From positions 1,922,001 to 1,986,000 of the forward strand of contig CBDFLN010000002.1 in assembly GCA_965249215.1 (NCBI GenBank): a stretch of 64,000 bases of DNA, in the 5' to 3' direction. Made by a program: the position numbers and the translations under genes. Shown piece by piece: positions 51,022-60,096 of this stretch (position 1 is the stretch's first letter; each line of letters begins with the position of its first letter). The DNA is from G963667675 sp965249215 (GTDB lineage Bacteria; Chloroflexota; Dehalococcoidia; Lucifugimonadales; UBA3495). The notes under the pieces were generated by a model that was not told the DNA's origin, ran no database searches, and worked only from the letters and a program-made list of their open reading frames with translations.

Positions 51022-52440
51022 GTGGCCGAACACGACGTTGCGCTGATGGCCCACTTGTTACGTCGCGCCGGGTTTGGGGCGAGCCGCGATGAGATTGAAG
51101 CCAAAGCGGCCCGGGGGTACGACGCAACGCTACAAGAACTCCTAGACCCGCTGAGCCAACCGGAAATCGAGGAAGACTTGATGTTCCGGTTGCATCCCTT
51201 CTGGTACCAGAGCCCCGCCCTCCCCTCTCATGAGTGGGTCCATCGAATGATTGCCAGCCCCCGCCAGCTTCAAGAGAAGATGTCCCTCTTCTGGCACATG
51301 GTCTTCTGCGCCGGGTACAGCAAGATCGACGTCGGGCAGGAGTTGGGACACATGGTCGCCATGTTCCGGGAACACGGCATGGGCAACTTCCGGGACCTGC
51401 TGTATCGGCTGTGCACCAATCCCGGCATGCTTTACTACCTGGACAACAACGAAAGCCACAAGGATGCCTTGAACGAGAACTTCGGCCGGGAGCTCCTGGA
51501 GCTCTTCTCCATCGGCGTGGGCATGGACGAGGAGCTCAACTACACCGAGGACGACGTCAAGGCTTGCGCCCGGGCCTTCACCGGCTGGAACATAGCCCCC
51601 GCATACCCTCCTTTTCCCCACGGCCGCAGCCGCTGGGAGTTCCGGTTCGACCCTGCCGACCACGACGATGGCGAGAAGACCTTCCTGGGAGAGACTGGCC
51701 GTTGGAACGGCGACGACATCCTCGACATCATCTGTAAACATCCCGCCGCGGCCAGGTTCATTGCGCGCCATCTGTACAGTTTCTTCGTGGCCGACGAGCC
51801 GCCGGTGCCCGCATGGCGCCTGACCCCTCCACTGGACCTGGGCCTGCTCCAGGCCATGGAGCAGGCCTACTTCGACTCCGGCTACGACATCACCCCTATG
51901 CTGCGGGTCTTGTTCACCTCAGGGTCCTTCAAGTCCGAGGCGGTGCGCTTCGCCAAGGTCAAGAGCCCTGTAGAGATGGTGGCCGGGACCATGAGACTGG
52001 TTGAAGACCACCGGGAGATCAAGCCGGGGCTGTACGACATATCCCAGAAGTCCACGTACATGGGGATGGACCTGATGAACCCGCCGTCGGTGGAAGGCTG
52101 GCACACCGGTCGGGAATGGATCGACAGCGGCACCTTGGTGGAGCGAATCAACTATGCTACCGAACTGTTGGGGAATACCGATTTGCCAGGCGTCAGGTCC
52201 CTGGTAAACCGGCTAAAGTCGCGGTCCAAGGCCCTGTCTCCAGAGGCCTTCGTAGACGGCTGTCTCGACCTTGTAGGTCCGATGACCGTGGATAGCGAGA
52301 CCCGCTCCGAGTTGGTCGCCTACGCCAGCAAGGGCGGAGAACTCCGCCATCGGTCCAATGCGGAGGATGAGGACTTTACCCGGCGCACCGGCGAAATGTT
52401 CCAGATGATAGCCTCAACCGCCGAATTCCAGTTCGAATAG
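51022..52440 (+). CDS. DUF1800 family protein
   Basis: The 472-residue protein opens ALMAHLLRRAGFGASRDEIE and contains HRMIASPRQLQEKMSLFWH, then NFRDLLYRLCTNPGMLYYLD, NENFGRELLELFSIG and YTEDDVKACARAFTGW, the characteristic DUF1800 blocks. Export signals are not obvious at the N-terminus. GTG 51022 has AAGGAG eight bases before it. DUF1800 genes normally neighbour DUF1501, but here the next gene is an NHL protein, mirroring the DUF1501-NHL pair at the start of the window. The molecular role of DUF1800 is not established. Confidence 0.92.
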   Translation: MAEHDVALMAHLLRRAGFGASRDEIEAKAARGYDATLQELLDPLSQPEIEEDLMFRLHPFWYQSPALPSHEWVHRMIASPRQLQEKMSLFWHMVFCAGYSKIDVGQELGHMVAMFREHGMGNFRDLLYRLCTNPGMLYYLDNNESHKDALNENFGRELLELFSIGVGMDEELNYTEDDVKACARAFTGWNIAPAYPPFPHGRSRWEFRFDPADHDDGEKTFLGETGRWNGDDILDIICKHPAAARFIARHLYSFFVADEPPVPAWRLTPPLDLGLLQAMEQAYFDSGYDITPMLRVLFTSGSFKSEAVRFAKVKSPVEMVAGTMRLVEDHREIKPGLYDISQKSTYMGMDLMNPPSVEGWHTGREWIDSGTLVERINYATELLGNTDLPGVRSLVNRLKSRSKALSPEAFVDGCLDLVGPMTVDSETRSELVAYASKGGELRHRSNAEDEDFTRRTGEMFQMIASTAEFQFE

Positions 52441-52478
52441 CCTGCCCTATCTGATTCGAGAACGCCCAGCCAAAAGCA

Positions 52479-53483
52479 ATGTCAACCCATTTTTTCGGTC
52501 TAAACCAACGGGCCTACGACTACAGCCATTCGCTCGGGCGGCTCGAAATGTCGGGCGTCGGCTTCCGCAGCCCGGTGGACTTCGCCATTGGCGCTGAAGG
52601 CGTCGCCTACGTCTTGAACCGTTCCTACGAGAAGCGCCCCGACGGTGTCCACGTAACCATGATGACCTTGGACGAGGAGTACATCACCGAGTTCTCGTCC
52701 TACGGGGAAGCGGATGGGCAGCTCGTTTGGCCCACGTCCATTGCCCTGGATCCCCAGGGCAACGTCTACGTCGCCGACGAGTGGCTGAATCGCATAACCG
52801 TCTTTGACCAAGACGGCGAACTCCTGGGTAGTTGGGGTAAGCCGGGTTCCGGCGACGGGGAATTGGACCGCCCGTCGGGCATCGCCATAAGTGGCGACGG
52901 CGCTTTGTTTCTCACCGATAGCCGCAACCATCGGGTGCAGAAGTTCTCTCTGGACGGCCTATTTCAGGGCAAGTTCGGCAATTTCGGAGACGGACCGGGC
53001 CGGTTTAACCTTCCCTGGGGCATCGGCCTGGACAAAGACGGCCAGGTGCTCGTAGCCGATTGGCGCAACGACCGTATCCAGCAGTTCACCGCCAGCGGCC
53101 GGTGGCAGGCCAGCTTCGGCCAGTCGGGCAGCGGCGTTGGCCAGTTCAACCGGCCCAACTCCGTGTGTGTGGACCAGGACGGGGACATCTACGTTGCGGA
53201 CTGTTTCAACAACCGGGTCCAGGTGCTGGATTCGGAGGGCCGGTTCGTCACCTCAATCCTCGGCGACCATCGACTGTCCCGCTTGGGCAGAGAGAAACTC
53301 ATGGCCAACCCGGATATGATTCGCCAGCGGGCCTTGGCTTATGCCAACAATCCCGACTATGACCAGCGCTTCGACCACCCCAATGCGGTGAAAATCGACC
53401 CCAGTGGCCGTGTTTGTGTTCTGGACCCCGTCCGAGGACGAATCCAGGTCTACGTCAAGTCCAAGGACCCGGCGCTGGCCTAG
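52479..53483 (+). CDS. NHL-repeat beta-propeller protein (second)
   Basis: The 334-residue propeller protein has repeats at about residues 80-110 (VYVADEWLNRITVFDQDGEL), 125-155 (LFLTDSRNHRVQKFSLDG), 172-200 (VLVADWRNDRIQQFTASG), 220-247 (IYVADCFNNRVQVLDSEG) and 300-330. It starts with the same YDYSHSLGR-like segment as the NHL protein at 1029-2093 (YDYSHNVGR), so the two are paralogs that share an N-terminal cap as well as blades. It is 38 bases after DUF1800 and probably cotranscribed. No signal peptide is visible. Ligand binding is assumed, not shown. Confidence 0.9.
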   Translation: MSTHFFGLNQRAYDYSHSLGRLEMSGVGFRSPVDFAIGAEGVAYVLNRSYEKRPDGVHVTMMTLDEEYITEFSSYGEADGQLVWPTSIALDPQGNVYVADEWLNRITVFDQDGELLGSWGKPGSGDGELDRPSGIAISGDGALFLTDSRNHRVQKFSLDGLFQGKFGNFGDGPGRFNLPWGIGLDKDGQVLVADWRNDRIQQFTASGRWQASFGQSGSGVGQFNRPNSVCVDQDGDIYVADCFNNRVQVLDSEGRFVTSILGDHRLSRLGREKLMANPDMIRQRALAYANNPDYDQRFDHPNAVKIDPSGRVCVLDPVRGRIQVYVKSKDPALA

Positions 53484-53560
53484 TCCACCCGCTCCAGTCG
53501 CGGCCGGAGACTTTTCACAACCTTCGTCCCGCGCACAAATGCTCTCTTAGCTGGAGCCTG

Positions 53561-53629
53561 GGTTGTCCGTTCGTCCTGAGCCTGTCCTGAGCCCGTCGAA
53601 GGGGGAAATCGAAGGGCGTACGGACGACC
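53561..53629. repeat. Dispersed palindromic repeat, copy B (long form)
   Basis: The left arm GGTTGTCCGTTCGTCC begins at 53561, and an imperfect right arm GGGCGTACGGACGACC ends at 53629. The centre carries CTGAGCCTGTCCTGAGCCCG and TCGAAGGGGGAAATCGAAG. Flanks match copies A and C. Confidence 0.8.
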
Positions 53630-53664
53630 GCGGTTGTGCTAGGGTATCCGGCCCGTCATCCGGC

Positions 53665-54222
53665 TCACACCGGCAGCACCGGCTCCGTGCGTTCCTCGGG
53701 CAGATCGACCTCGAATGCGTTCAGGAAAAACGCCGTCTGGGAGTACTGGCCCAGCAGGGCCGTCAACTCCACCAGGTGCTGCGGGCCAAACTGGTCCAGG
53801 GCCGCCTGAAAGGTCTCCGCGCCGACCTTGTGCGTATCAAAAAACTCCCGGCCGTAATTGATGATAGCCGTCTCGTCCGCCGCCATGGCCGGCAACGGCT
53901 GCTTGTCCCGTATCGCGTCCACCAGGGCATCGCTCACTCCCTCGCTCCGGGCGTCAGGGGCGTGGGCGTTCCAGATGTATTGACAGTCCATGGCCCGGGC
54001 GGTGACCAGGATTGTCAGTTCCCGGATGCGCTTCGGAAAGGTGCTCTCGAACCTCAGGTAGCCGCTTACCCGGCCCCGCCGCCGGGCCAGCTCCGGGCTG
54101 TTTACGGTTATAGACGTCGGGCCTCCTGTTATTGTGCCCCCGGTGGCTGCGGTCAGCTCATCGAATGCCTCCACAAATTCCGCCGGGACCATCTCTCGGG
54201 TGACTACCGGTAGTCTTGCCAT
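53665..54222 (-). CDS. Carboxymuconolactone decarboxylase-like protein
   Basis: The 185-residue all-helical protein is of the CMD/AhpD-like fold. It has the segment KRIRELTILVTARAMDCQYI, then WNAHAPDARSEGVSDALVDA and GPQHLVELTALLGQYSQTAF. The single Cys plus His (CQYIWNAH) replaces the CxxC of peroxidase-type AhpD, favouring the gamma-carboxymuconolactone decarboxylase-like branch, whose members often lack a known substrate. ATG 54222 has GGAGGAG upstream; the longer frame to 54291 is not used. It is a single-gene unit before a small unknown gene on the same strand. Confidence 0.85.
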   Translation of the reverse strand: MARLPVVTREMVPAEFVEAFDELTAATGGTITGGPTSITVNSPELARRRGRVSGYLRFESTFPKRIRELTILVTARAMDCQYIWNAHAPDARSEGVSDALVDAIRDKQPLPAMAADETAIINYGREFFDTHKVGAETFQAALDQFGPQHLVELTALLGQYSQTAFFLNAFEVDLPEERTEPVLPV

Positions 54223-54346
54223 TGCTCTCCTCCAATATCGTATTTCGGCGCCCCAGCGCCGTTCTCCGCGCCCGCCGGTTCCGGAACCCATGCCCTCCTT
54301 GGGTTTTCCTTTGACCAGGGCCGGCGGAGTTGCAGATTATGGGCAG

Positions 54347-54643
54347 TTACACCATCTCGTAGAACTCGATGTAGCTGTCATCACAGACCTCGATAAGCCG
54401 GCCATACACGGCTTCGAGGCCTTGCGGCGATTCGGCGTCCGGGTCATAGGGAGAATTAAGGGTTTCTTGAGTCCAGTCCATGTAGACCGTATTGGCCGGA
54501 CCGGGCACGGTGTGACCGCTCCAATACACCCGCGTCGAAGACCTACCTACGTTCTCGAAAGCCTTCGCCACTTGATCGATTAGCTCGGCGGCCTCCCGCG
54601 TTTTCCAGGGTTTGATCACGAATCCTCGTCTGATCAGGTACAT
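54347..54643 (-). CDS. Small hypothetical protein
   Basis: The 98-residue protein has AAGGAG well placed before ATG 54643. The sequence alternates basic strands and helices: RRGFVIKPWKTREAAELIDQ, then FENVGRSSTRVYWSGHTVPG, NTVYMDWTQETLNSPYD and a helix ending DSYIEFYEMV. The pattern (beta strand, helix, RVYxxG, VYMDWxxETLxSPY) suggests a ferredoxin-like or dimeric alpha-beta-barrel domain such as NIPSNAP or EthD, but the family was not recognised with confidence. It probably shares a transcript with the CMD-like gene downstream of it. Confidence 0.6.
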   Translation of the reverse strand: MYLIRRGFVIKPWKTREAAELIDQVAKAFENVGRSSTRVYWSGHTVPGPANTVYMDWTQETLNSPYDPDAESPQGLEAVYGRLIEVCDDSYIEFYEMV

Positions 54644-54807
54644 CTCCGGCTCCTTTCTCGAACGTATCCACCGTCATCCCCCTCTCCGCCACGCACATTG
54701 TACCCCAGCCATCGGACCCAGATACGCCCGCTCCATTGCTTTCTCCGGAATCAGCGTGGTACAAATGCCTACGCTTTAGCCAAAGTTTCACCAAGGACGG
54801 TTGTGTC

Positions 54808-55626
54808 ATGGGCTTGAGAGAGCGCATCGGCGGCGCCAGGGGCGGCATGAAGTTGGAAGATGCCCTGGAATGGGCCGGCGCCCACAATGTGCACTATCTG
54901 GACTTCGCCGTAGACCAGGGCCCCAACCACCTATCGACGTGGACTGACCAGCGGGCAGCGGCGGTCAAGGAGGCCTGCGCCCGGCACGACCTCCACATTG
55001 GCATCCATACGTTGTCCGGGGTCAACGTTGCGGAATTTGCCCCCTACGCATCCGAGGGCGTGGACCAATATCTTACGGCCTGCGTTGACCTGGCAGTGGG
55101 CCTCGGCTGTGACTGGACAACGGTCCACGGCGGGTTCCACTTCAGCGACTCGCTGGAGGCCAGGAAGAAGGCCTCGTTGGACCGGATAAAGCGGCTAGTC
55201 CGGTACGCTGAGTCCAAAGGGGCCCAACTGGTTCTGGAAAACCTGAATTTCGAGCCTGACGATGCCGAGGTCCACTACCTGGCCCACAATCTGGATGAGG
55301 TCAGTTTCTACCTGGATGCAATCCCTCCCGGCAGCTTGGACCTGGCGTGGGCGGCCAACCATGAAAATCTTGTGCCCGAAGGCCTCCACGGATTTCTGGA
55401 CGGGTTCCTGGAGCGTTTCGGCGTCGAGCGCATCCACCACGTCCTGCTGGCAGATAACCGCGGCTTGTTCGAGGAGCACCTCATTCCGGGCGAAGGAAAC
55501 ATCGATTTCAAGTCCATACTGCGAAAACTCGAGTCTGCAGGCTACCGGGGACACTACCTTTTGACCTTCGGCGGACTTGAAGACAAGCTCAGGGTCAGAG
55601 AGACCTTTGTTAACTACGTCCAATAA
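54808..55626 (+). CDS. Sugar phosphate isomerase/epimerase-like TIM-barrel protein
   Basis: The 272-residue protein is of the xylose-isomerase-like (AP endonuclease 2) TIM-barrel superfamily. Metal-site-like segments are HIGIHTLSG, TVHGGFHF, LVLENLNFEPDD with the Glu, SLDLAWAANHENL with the Asp/His region, and LADNRGLFEEHLIPGEGNID, the conserved HxxPGxGxID end of these enzymes. ATG 54808 fits the barrel start; the frame is open to 54736. Members isomerise or epimerise sugars and inositols or dehydrate keto-inositols, so the substrate remains open. Confidence 0.88.
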   Translation: MGLRERIGGARGGMKLEDALEWAGAHNVHYLDFAVDQGPNHLSTWTDQRAAAVKEACARHDLHIGIHTLSGVNVAEFAPYASEGVDQYLTACVDLAVGLGCDWTTVHGGFHFSDSLEARKKASLDRIKRLVRYAESKGAQLVLENLNFEPDDAEVHYLAHNLDEVSFYLDAIPPGSLDLAWAANHENLVPEGLHGFLDGFLERFGVERIHHVLLADNRGLFEEHLIPGEGNIDFKSILRKLESAGYRGHYLLTFGGLEDKLRVRETFVNYVQ

Positions 55627-56068
55627 GCTGCCGCCCACTTAGTCCATCCCGCGTTAGCCGCGCTTTGCACAACTATCTGTAATTCCGAAGCGCAGCGAGG
55701 AATCTCAAATCCCTGCACTCCAAGTCTCCCCATCAAATTCTTCCCTTTAGCTGCCCCTTTGCGAAGACGCCGCAACGTCAACAGTCGCCCTGCCATCCAG
55801 TTAGTCCATACCCGCGCTAGGAGACCATTGACCAACCGTCGTTCCTTCGCACGAAGACCGTTACATGGGTTGGGCCTGGGCTGTCCGTTCGCCCTGAGCC
55901 TGCCCTGAGCCCGTCGAAGGGGGAAATCGAAGGGTGAACGGACAGCCGGAGTTATGCAAAGGTCACCGCTAGCAGGCACCCCCACGCTTGCGGTACTGAC
56001 CTGGCAGGTGGTACAAAGGCCTGAGACAGGCCGGTCTCGGCATTAAAGCAAATGTTTCGTCGTAGCGG
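55627..56068. other. Intergenic region with repeat copy C
   Basis: About 440 bases without a supportable gene. It holds the palindromic repeat at 55881-55945 and two copies of TTAGTCCAT-CCCGCG about 160 bases apart (55639 and 55801). A segment CCGAAGCGCAGCGAGGAATC resembles repeats common in environmental genomes. No promoter was clear. Confidence 0.5.
55881..55945. repeat. Dispersed palindromic repeat, copy C (long form)
   Basis: CTGTCCGTTCGCCCT (55881-55895) and AGGGTGAACGGACAG (55931-55945) are inverted with one mismatch that would still pair as G-U in RNA. The centre is nearly identical to copy B, including CCCGTCGAAGGGGGAAATCG. Confidence 0.85.
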
Positions 56069-57388
56069 ATGGCCCCGCCCATGCAATTGACCCGTTCCAA
56101 GATCTTCTATGGCTGGTTCGTGATTGCCGGCGCGGCGCTGGTGACCTTTGGGGTTTCGGGCGCGTTTTTTTCCTTTGGCGTGTTCCTGAAGCCCATGACC
56201 GAAGACTTCGGTTGGGGCAGGGCAACCCTGTCCCTGGCCTTCGGCATCACATTGATGATTTCAGGGCTCTTGAGACCCGCCGCAGGTTATCTGGCCGACC
56301 GGTACAGCCCCAAGATGGTTGTTATGGCCGGCGTGGCCATCATGGGGGCCATGTTTCTACTTATACCGCTGGTTCAGAACCAGGCCCAGCTCTATGCCGT
56401 CTTCGCCGTTTTGGCTATCGGGCTTACGCTGGGTGTCGGGCCCATCTTGACCAAGATTGTCAGCAGTTGGTTCTATGGCAATCGCGGCTCGGTCCTGGGC
56501 CTGGTCTACGGCGCCGGCTCGATAGGCGGCATGGTCCTGGTGCCCGGGTCTTCCCTGTTCCTGGTCCTTGCCGACTGGAGAGTAGCGTACTGGTTCCTGG
56601 GCCTGATGCTGTTGGTCGTCATGGTGCCCATCGGGCTGCTGTTGATCAAGAACCGGCCCCAGGACGTGGGTCTCGAGCCATTGGTTGAACCCGCCGAATC
56701 TGCGGAGCAAACGGAGTCCGCCTCCAACGACCGGGAAACCCTCTTCGGAAGGGATGCTACGTTCCGTGAGGCCGTGGCCACCCCGTTCTTCGCTAAGCTC
56801 ACCTTTGGGTACTTCGTTTGAGGGTACTCCATGAGCTTCGTGCATGCTCACTTCATCACATACGCAACAGACCTGGGATATCACCCCTTGGTCGCCGCCG
56901 GTGTGTTCAGCCTCATCGGAGGCTCGGCCCTGCTCGGAGCCCTGTACTTGGGCCGCCTCTCCGACAGGCGCGGGCGCCGGGTATGGCTGGGCGTCTCCTA
57001 CCATCTCCGGACCATGGGCTTCGTCGTGGTGCTCCTGTCCATGGGCGTGTCCTTCCTTGGGATTCCGCCCCTGGGCCTCGCTCCCCTCTTAATCGGGGTT
57101 CTGCTGGTGGGCTTCTCCTGGAACGCGGTAGTGTCGATTACCGCGGCCTACGCCTCGGACCGCTTCGGCATCTCCAAGCTGGGCGTAATCTACGGCACCA
57201 TGTTTGCCGTGATGCCCCTGGGCTCCGGACTGGGGGCCTACTTGGGGGGATTGCTCTACGACTTTCGCGGGACCTATGACTGGGCAATATGGTCCAATAT
57301 CCTGCTCTTGCTCGTGTCCGCTCTCCTGGTCTTCTCCATCCGGGAACCGCGACGGCCTGCGAGACTGGCCGTTTCAGCAGCCGATTGA
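56069..57388 (+). pseudogene. MFS transporter interrupted by one in-frame TGA
   Basis: Two open stretches (56069-56821 and 56822-57388) are in the same frame and together make a 12-helix major facilitator of about 440 residues, similar to oxalate/formate-antiporter or monocarboxylate-type MFS proteins. The N-half has FYGWFVIAGAALVTFGVSGA and the loop ADRYSPK; the C-half has SFVHAHFITYATDLGY and GRLSDRRGRR. They are separated only by TGA at 56819-56821 in the middle of helix 7 (GYFV-stop-GYSMSFVHAHF). The helix context suggests a former TGG (Trp). It could be a real nonsense mutation or a base-call error. Without the stop the gene would be complete; its start is ATG 56069 or 56081. Confidence 0.85.
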
Positions 57389-57599
57389 TCGTGGGGCCGC
57401 TGTGGCGGCCGCTTCCACAGAGTATTCAGTTGCCATTACTCTTGAACTCCGTTTTCTTCCCCTCAGGGTCCCCGCCGGCTTTTGCCATGCCCAGGCCGCG
57501 TGGGGCTTGACACCCATGGGCCGAACGCCTAGATTGCCTTTGGTTGGCGATTTTCCCCAAGCCCCGGCAGGGGCGTAATTCCTGAGAGAGGTAAGGCCC

Positions 57600-59918
57600 A
57601 TGACTACCACAAGGCCGCGGCAGAGCGCACACCCTGGACCCTTTCGGGTGGTGGGCACCAGGCCCATCCGCCACGACGGACTGGAAAAAGTCACCGGCGC
57701 CGCCAAATACGGTGCGGACGTCCAGTTGGCGGGCATGCTGCACGGCAAGATTCTGCGCAGTCCACATGCCCACGCTCGCATCAAGTCCATAGACACCAGC
57801 AAAGCCGAGGCCCTTCCGGGCGTAGCCTCGGTGACCACTTCCCTGGACTTCCCGATAATCGACGCGCAACCCATCGACTTCGGTGCAACCTGGGGGAGCA
57901 ACCGCCTCATGGCCGAACACGTGATGGCTCGCGACAAGGCGCTTTACAAGGGCCATGCCGTGGCCGCGGTGGCGGCATCCAGCCGCCACATAGCGGAACA
58001 AGCAGTCCGCCTGATCGAAGTGGACTACCAAGTCCTCCCTGTCGCTCTGACCCTGCACGATGCGGTCAAGGAGGATGCCCCCATACTTCACGACAGTCTC
58101 ACCACCCTGTTTCGAATGGACCGAATCGGGCGTGGTGAAGACACCGGGGTCAAAGGCAACGTATCCGGGCACATTCAGCATAGGCTGGGAGACATTGAAA
58201 AGGGGTTCTCTGAAGCCGATGTAATCGTGGAGCGAGAGTTCGACACGGAGACAGTCCACCAGGGCTACATCGAGCCCCACGCATCCACTGCGGCCTGGTC
58301 GCACGACGGCCGGCTCACCATCTGGACCTGCACCCAGAGTTCCTTTGACATCCGCTCCGGGACCTCCGCTGTCTTGGATATTCCTGAATCAATGATCAGG
58401 GTGATACCAACGGAGATCGGCGGCGGGTTTGGAGCTAAGATCACTTGTTACCTGGACCCGGTGGCAGCAGTCCTGGCCAGGAAGAGCGGCAAGCCGGTCA
58501 AGATGGTAATGGACCGGAAAGAGGTGTTCGAAGGCACCGGGCCTACATCGGCTACCCACATGCGATGCAAGATGGGCGCCACAAAGGACGGAAAGATCAC
58601 CGCCGCCGAACTTTCCCTGGCTTATGAATCGGGAGCCTATCCTGGGTCCTGGGCCAGCGGCGGCACGTCGACGGCCACCGGGCCCTACAACATTGAGAAC
58701 CTGTCAGTCGACGGCTACGACATAGTCTGCAACAAGCAGCGGGTCCAAGCCTACCGGGCGCCGGGCCAGCCCCAAGGATGCTTCGCCGTAGAGCCGGTCA
58801 TCGACGAACTGGCCGAAAAGCTGGGAATTGATCCCATGGAATTCCGTTTGATGAACGTGGCCCAGGCGGGCGACCGGATGCCCACCGGGGTCCCCTTGGC
58901 GCCAATCGGCATCAAGGAAATGGAAGAGGCCATGAAAGCCCATCCCCACTACTGTGCCCCCTTGGCCCAGCCCAACCAGGGCCGGGGAGTCGCCGTGGGA
59001 TTCCGCATGCAGGGCGGGATGAATTCCTCGGCCACAATCAACGTGAACAGCAACGGGACCGTCAACCTGAGCACCGGCTCTGTGGACATCGGGGGCACTC
59101 GAACCGCGGTGGCCATGCAGGCTGCCGAAGTGTTAGGGCTGGACGCCGAGGACGTTTTGCCAACCGTCGTGGACACTGACGCCATCGGGTATACCGACGC
59201 GACCGGGGGCAGCCGCATCGCCTTCGACACCGGGCTGGCCGCCATTGCCGCCGCAGAGGACGTGAAACGCAAGATGTGCGCCCGGGCGGCTATGGTCTGG
59301 GAGGTGCAGGAAGAGGATGTGGAACTACTAGACGGCTCATTCGTTTGCACCAAGGACCCTGCAGACCGCATGACGTTCAAAGAGCTGGCGGGACGGCTTT
59401 TGCGCACCGGCGGCCCCGTCACTTGCTCGGCGGGCATCAGCAGCCCCGGTTCCGGACCGATAATCGCCGGGAACATCGTTGACGTGGAGGTAGACCCGGA
59501 AACCGGCAAAGTGGACATCTTGCGCTGCACTGCTTTTATTGACGCCGGCAAGGCTGTGCATCCCAGCTACGTGGAAGGCCAGATGCAAGGAGGCGCAGTC
59601 CAAGGATTCGGTTGGGCTCTAAACGAGGAGTATTTCTACACCCCGGACGGCACGATGCTCAACTCCAGCTTCCTGGACTATCGTATGCCCACCAGCCTGG
59701 ACATGCCCATGATTGACACCGTTATAACCGAAGTCCCCAACCCCCGCCATCCCTTCGGCCTCAGGGGCGTGGGAGAAGCCCCGCTCATTCCCCCGCTGGC
59801 AGCCCTGTCCAATGCAATCTACGACGCCGTCGGGGTGCGTATGACCAAGCTGCCCATGACCCCCGGCAGCATCCTTGAAGCCCTGGAAGCCCTGGAAGCG
59901 AAAAAGGCGCAACCTTAG
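57600..59918 (+). CDS. Xanthine dehydrogenase family, molybdopterin-binding large subunit
   Basis: The 772-residue protein is the catalytic subunit of a molybdenum hydroxylase. The N-terminal domain has RPIRHDGLEKVTGAAKYGAD, then LHGKILRSPHAHARIKSID. Cofactor segments are GGGFGAK, YRAPGQPQG and GSVDIGGTRTAV, and the catalytic Glu is in the GVGEAPLIPPLAA motif near the C-terminus. Such enzymes hydroxylate purines, aldehydes, nicotinate, CO or aromatic thioesters. The 2Fe-2S and FAD subunits normally encoded next door are absent: an MFS transporter lies upstream and a sugar epimerase downstream. The partner genes must be elsewhere, or the protein works with borrowed subunits. Confidence 0.92.
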   Translation: MTTTRPRQSAHPGPFRVVGTRPIRHDGLEKVTGAAKYGADVQLAGMLHGKILRSPHAHARIKSIDTSKAEALPGVASVTTSLDFPIIDAQPIDFGATWGSNRLMAEHVMARDKALYKGHAVAAVAASSRHIAEQAVRLIEVDYQVLPVALTLHDAVKEDAPILHDSLTTLFRMDRIGRGEDTGVKGNVSGHIQHRLGDIEKGFSEADVIVEREFDTETVHQGYIEPHASTAAWSHDGRLTIWTCTQSSFDIRSGTSAVLDIPESMIRVIPTEIGGGFGAKITCYLDPVAAVLARKSGKPVKMVMDRKEVFEGTGPTSATHMRCKMGATKDGKITAAELSLAYESGAYPGSWASGGTSTATGPYNIENLSVDGYDIVCNKQRVQAYRAPGQPQGCFAVEPVIDELAEKLGIDPMEFRLMNVAQAGDRMPTGVPLAPIGIKEMEEAMKAHPHYCAPLAQPNQGRGVAVGFRMQGGMNSSATINVNSNGTVNLSTGSVDIGGTRTAVAMQAAEVLGLDAEDVLPTVVDTDAIGYTDATGGSRIAFDTGLAAIAAAEDVKRKMCARAAMVWEVQEEDVELLDGSFVCTKDPADRMTFKELAGRLLRTGGPVTCSAGISSPGSGPIIAGNIVDVEVDPETGKVDILRCTAFIDAGKAVHPSYVEGQMQGGAVQGFGWALNEEYFYTPDGTMLNSSFLDYRMPTSLDMPMIDTVITEVPNPRHPFGLRGVGEAPLIPPLAALSNAIYDAVGVRMTKLPMTPGSILEALEALEAKKAQP

Positions 59919-60096
59919 GTGCCGGAAGCCCCAGGGAAGACGGTCTTTGCCCCACCTACGTTTGACCCTGAATAACCACCCGACTCCTTGCCCAAATTCC
60001 GCATCATGGCTGAGGGTCGCCTCTACTATCGCAAGGCCCCAAGGGCACAGGATTAATGGGGGGCAACCATCAAATTAAAAGCGTTGGACCACTATC

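Noticed and set aside
55639..55816. TTAGTCCAT-CCCGCG direct repeats as ends of a mobile element
   Set aside because: Only about 160 bp apart, imperfect, with no terminal inverted repeats or transposase between them.
56819..56821. TGA read as selenocysteine or genome-wide Trp
   Set aside because: Selenocysteine is not expected in MFS transporters and no clear SECIS hairpin follows; several other genes in the window (for example dnaE, methyltransferase) end properly at TGA.
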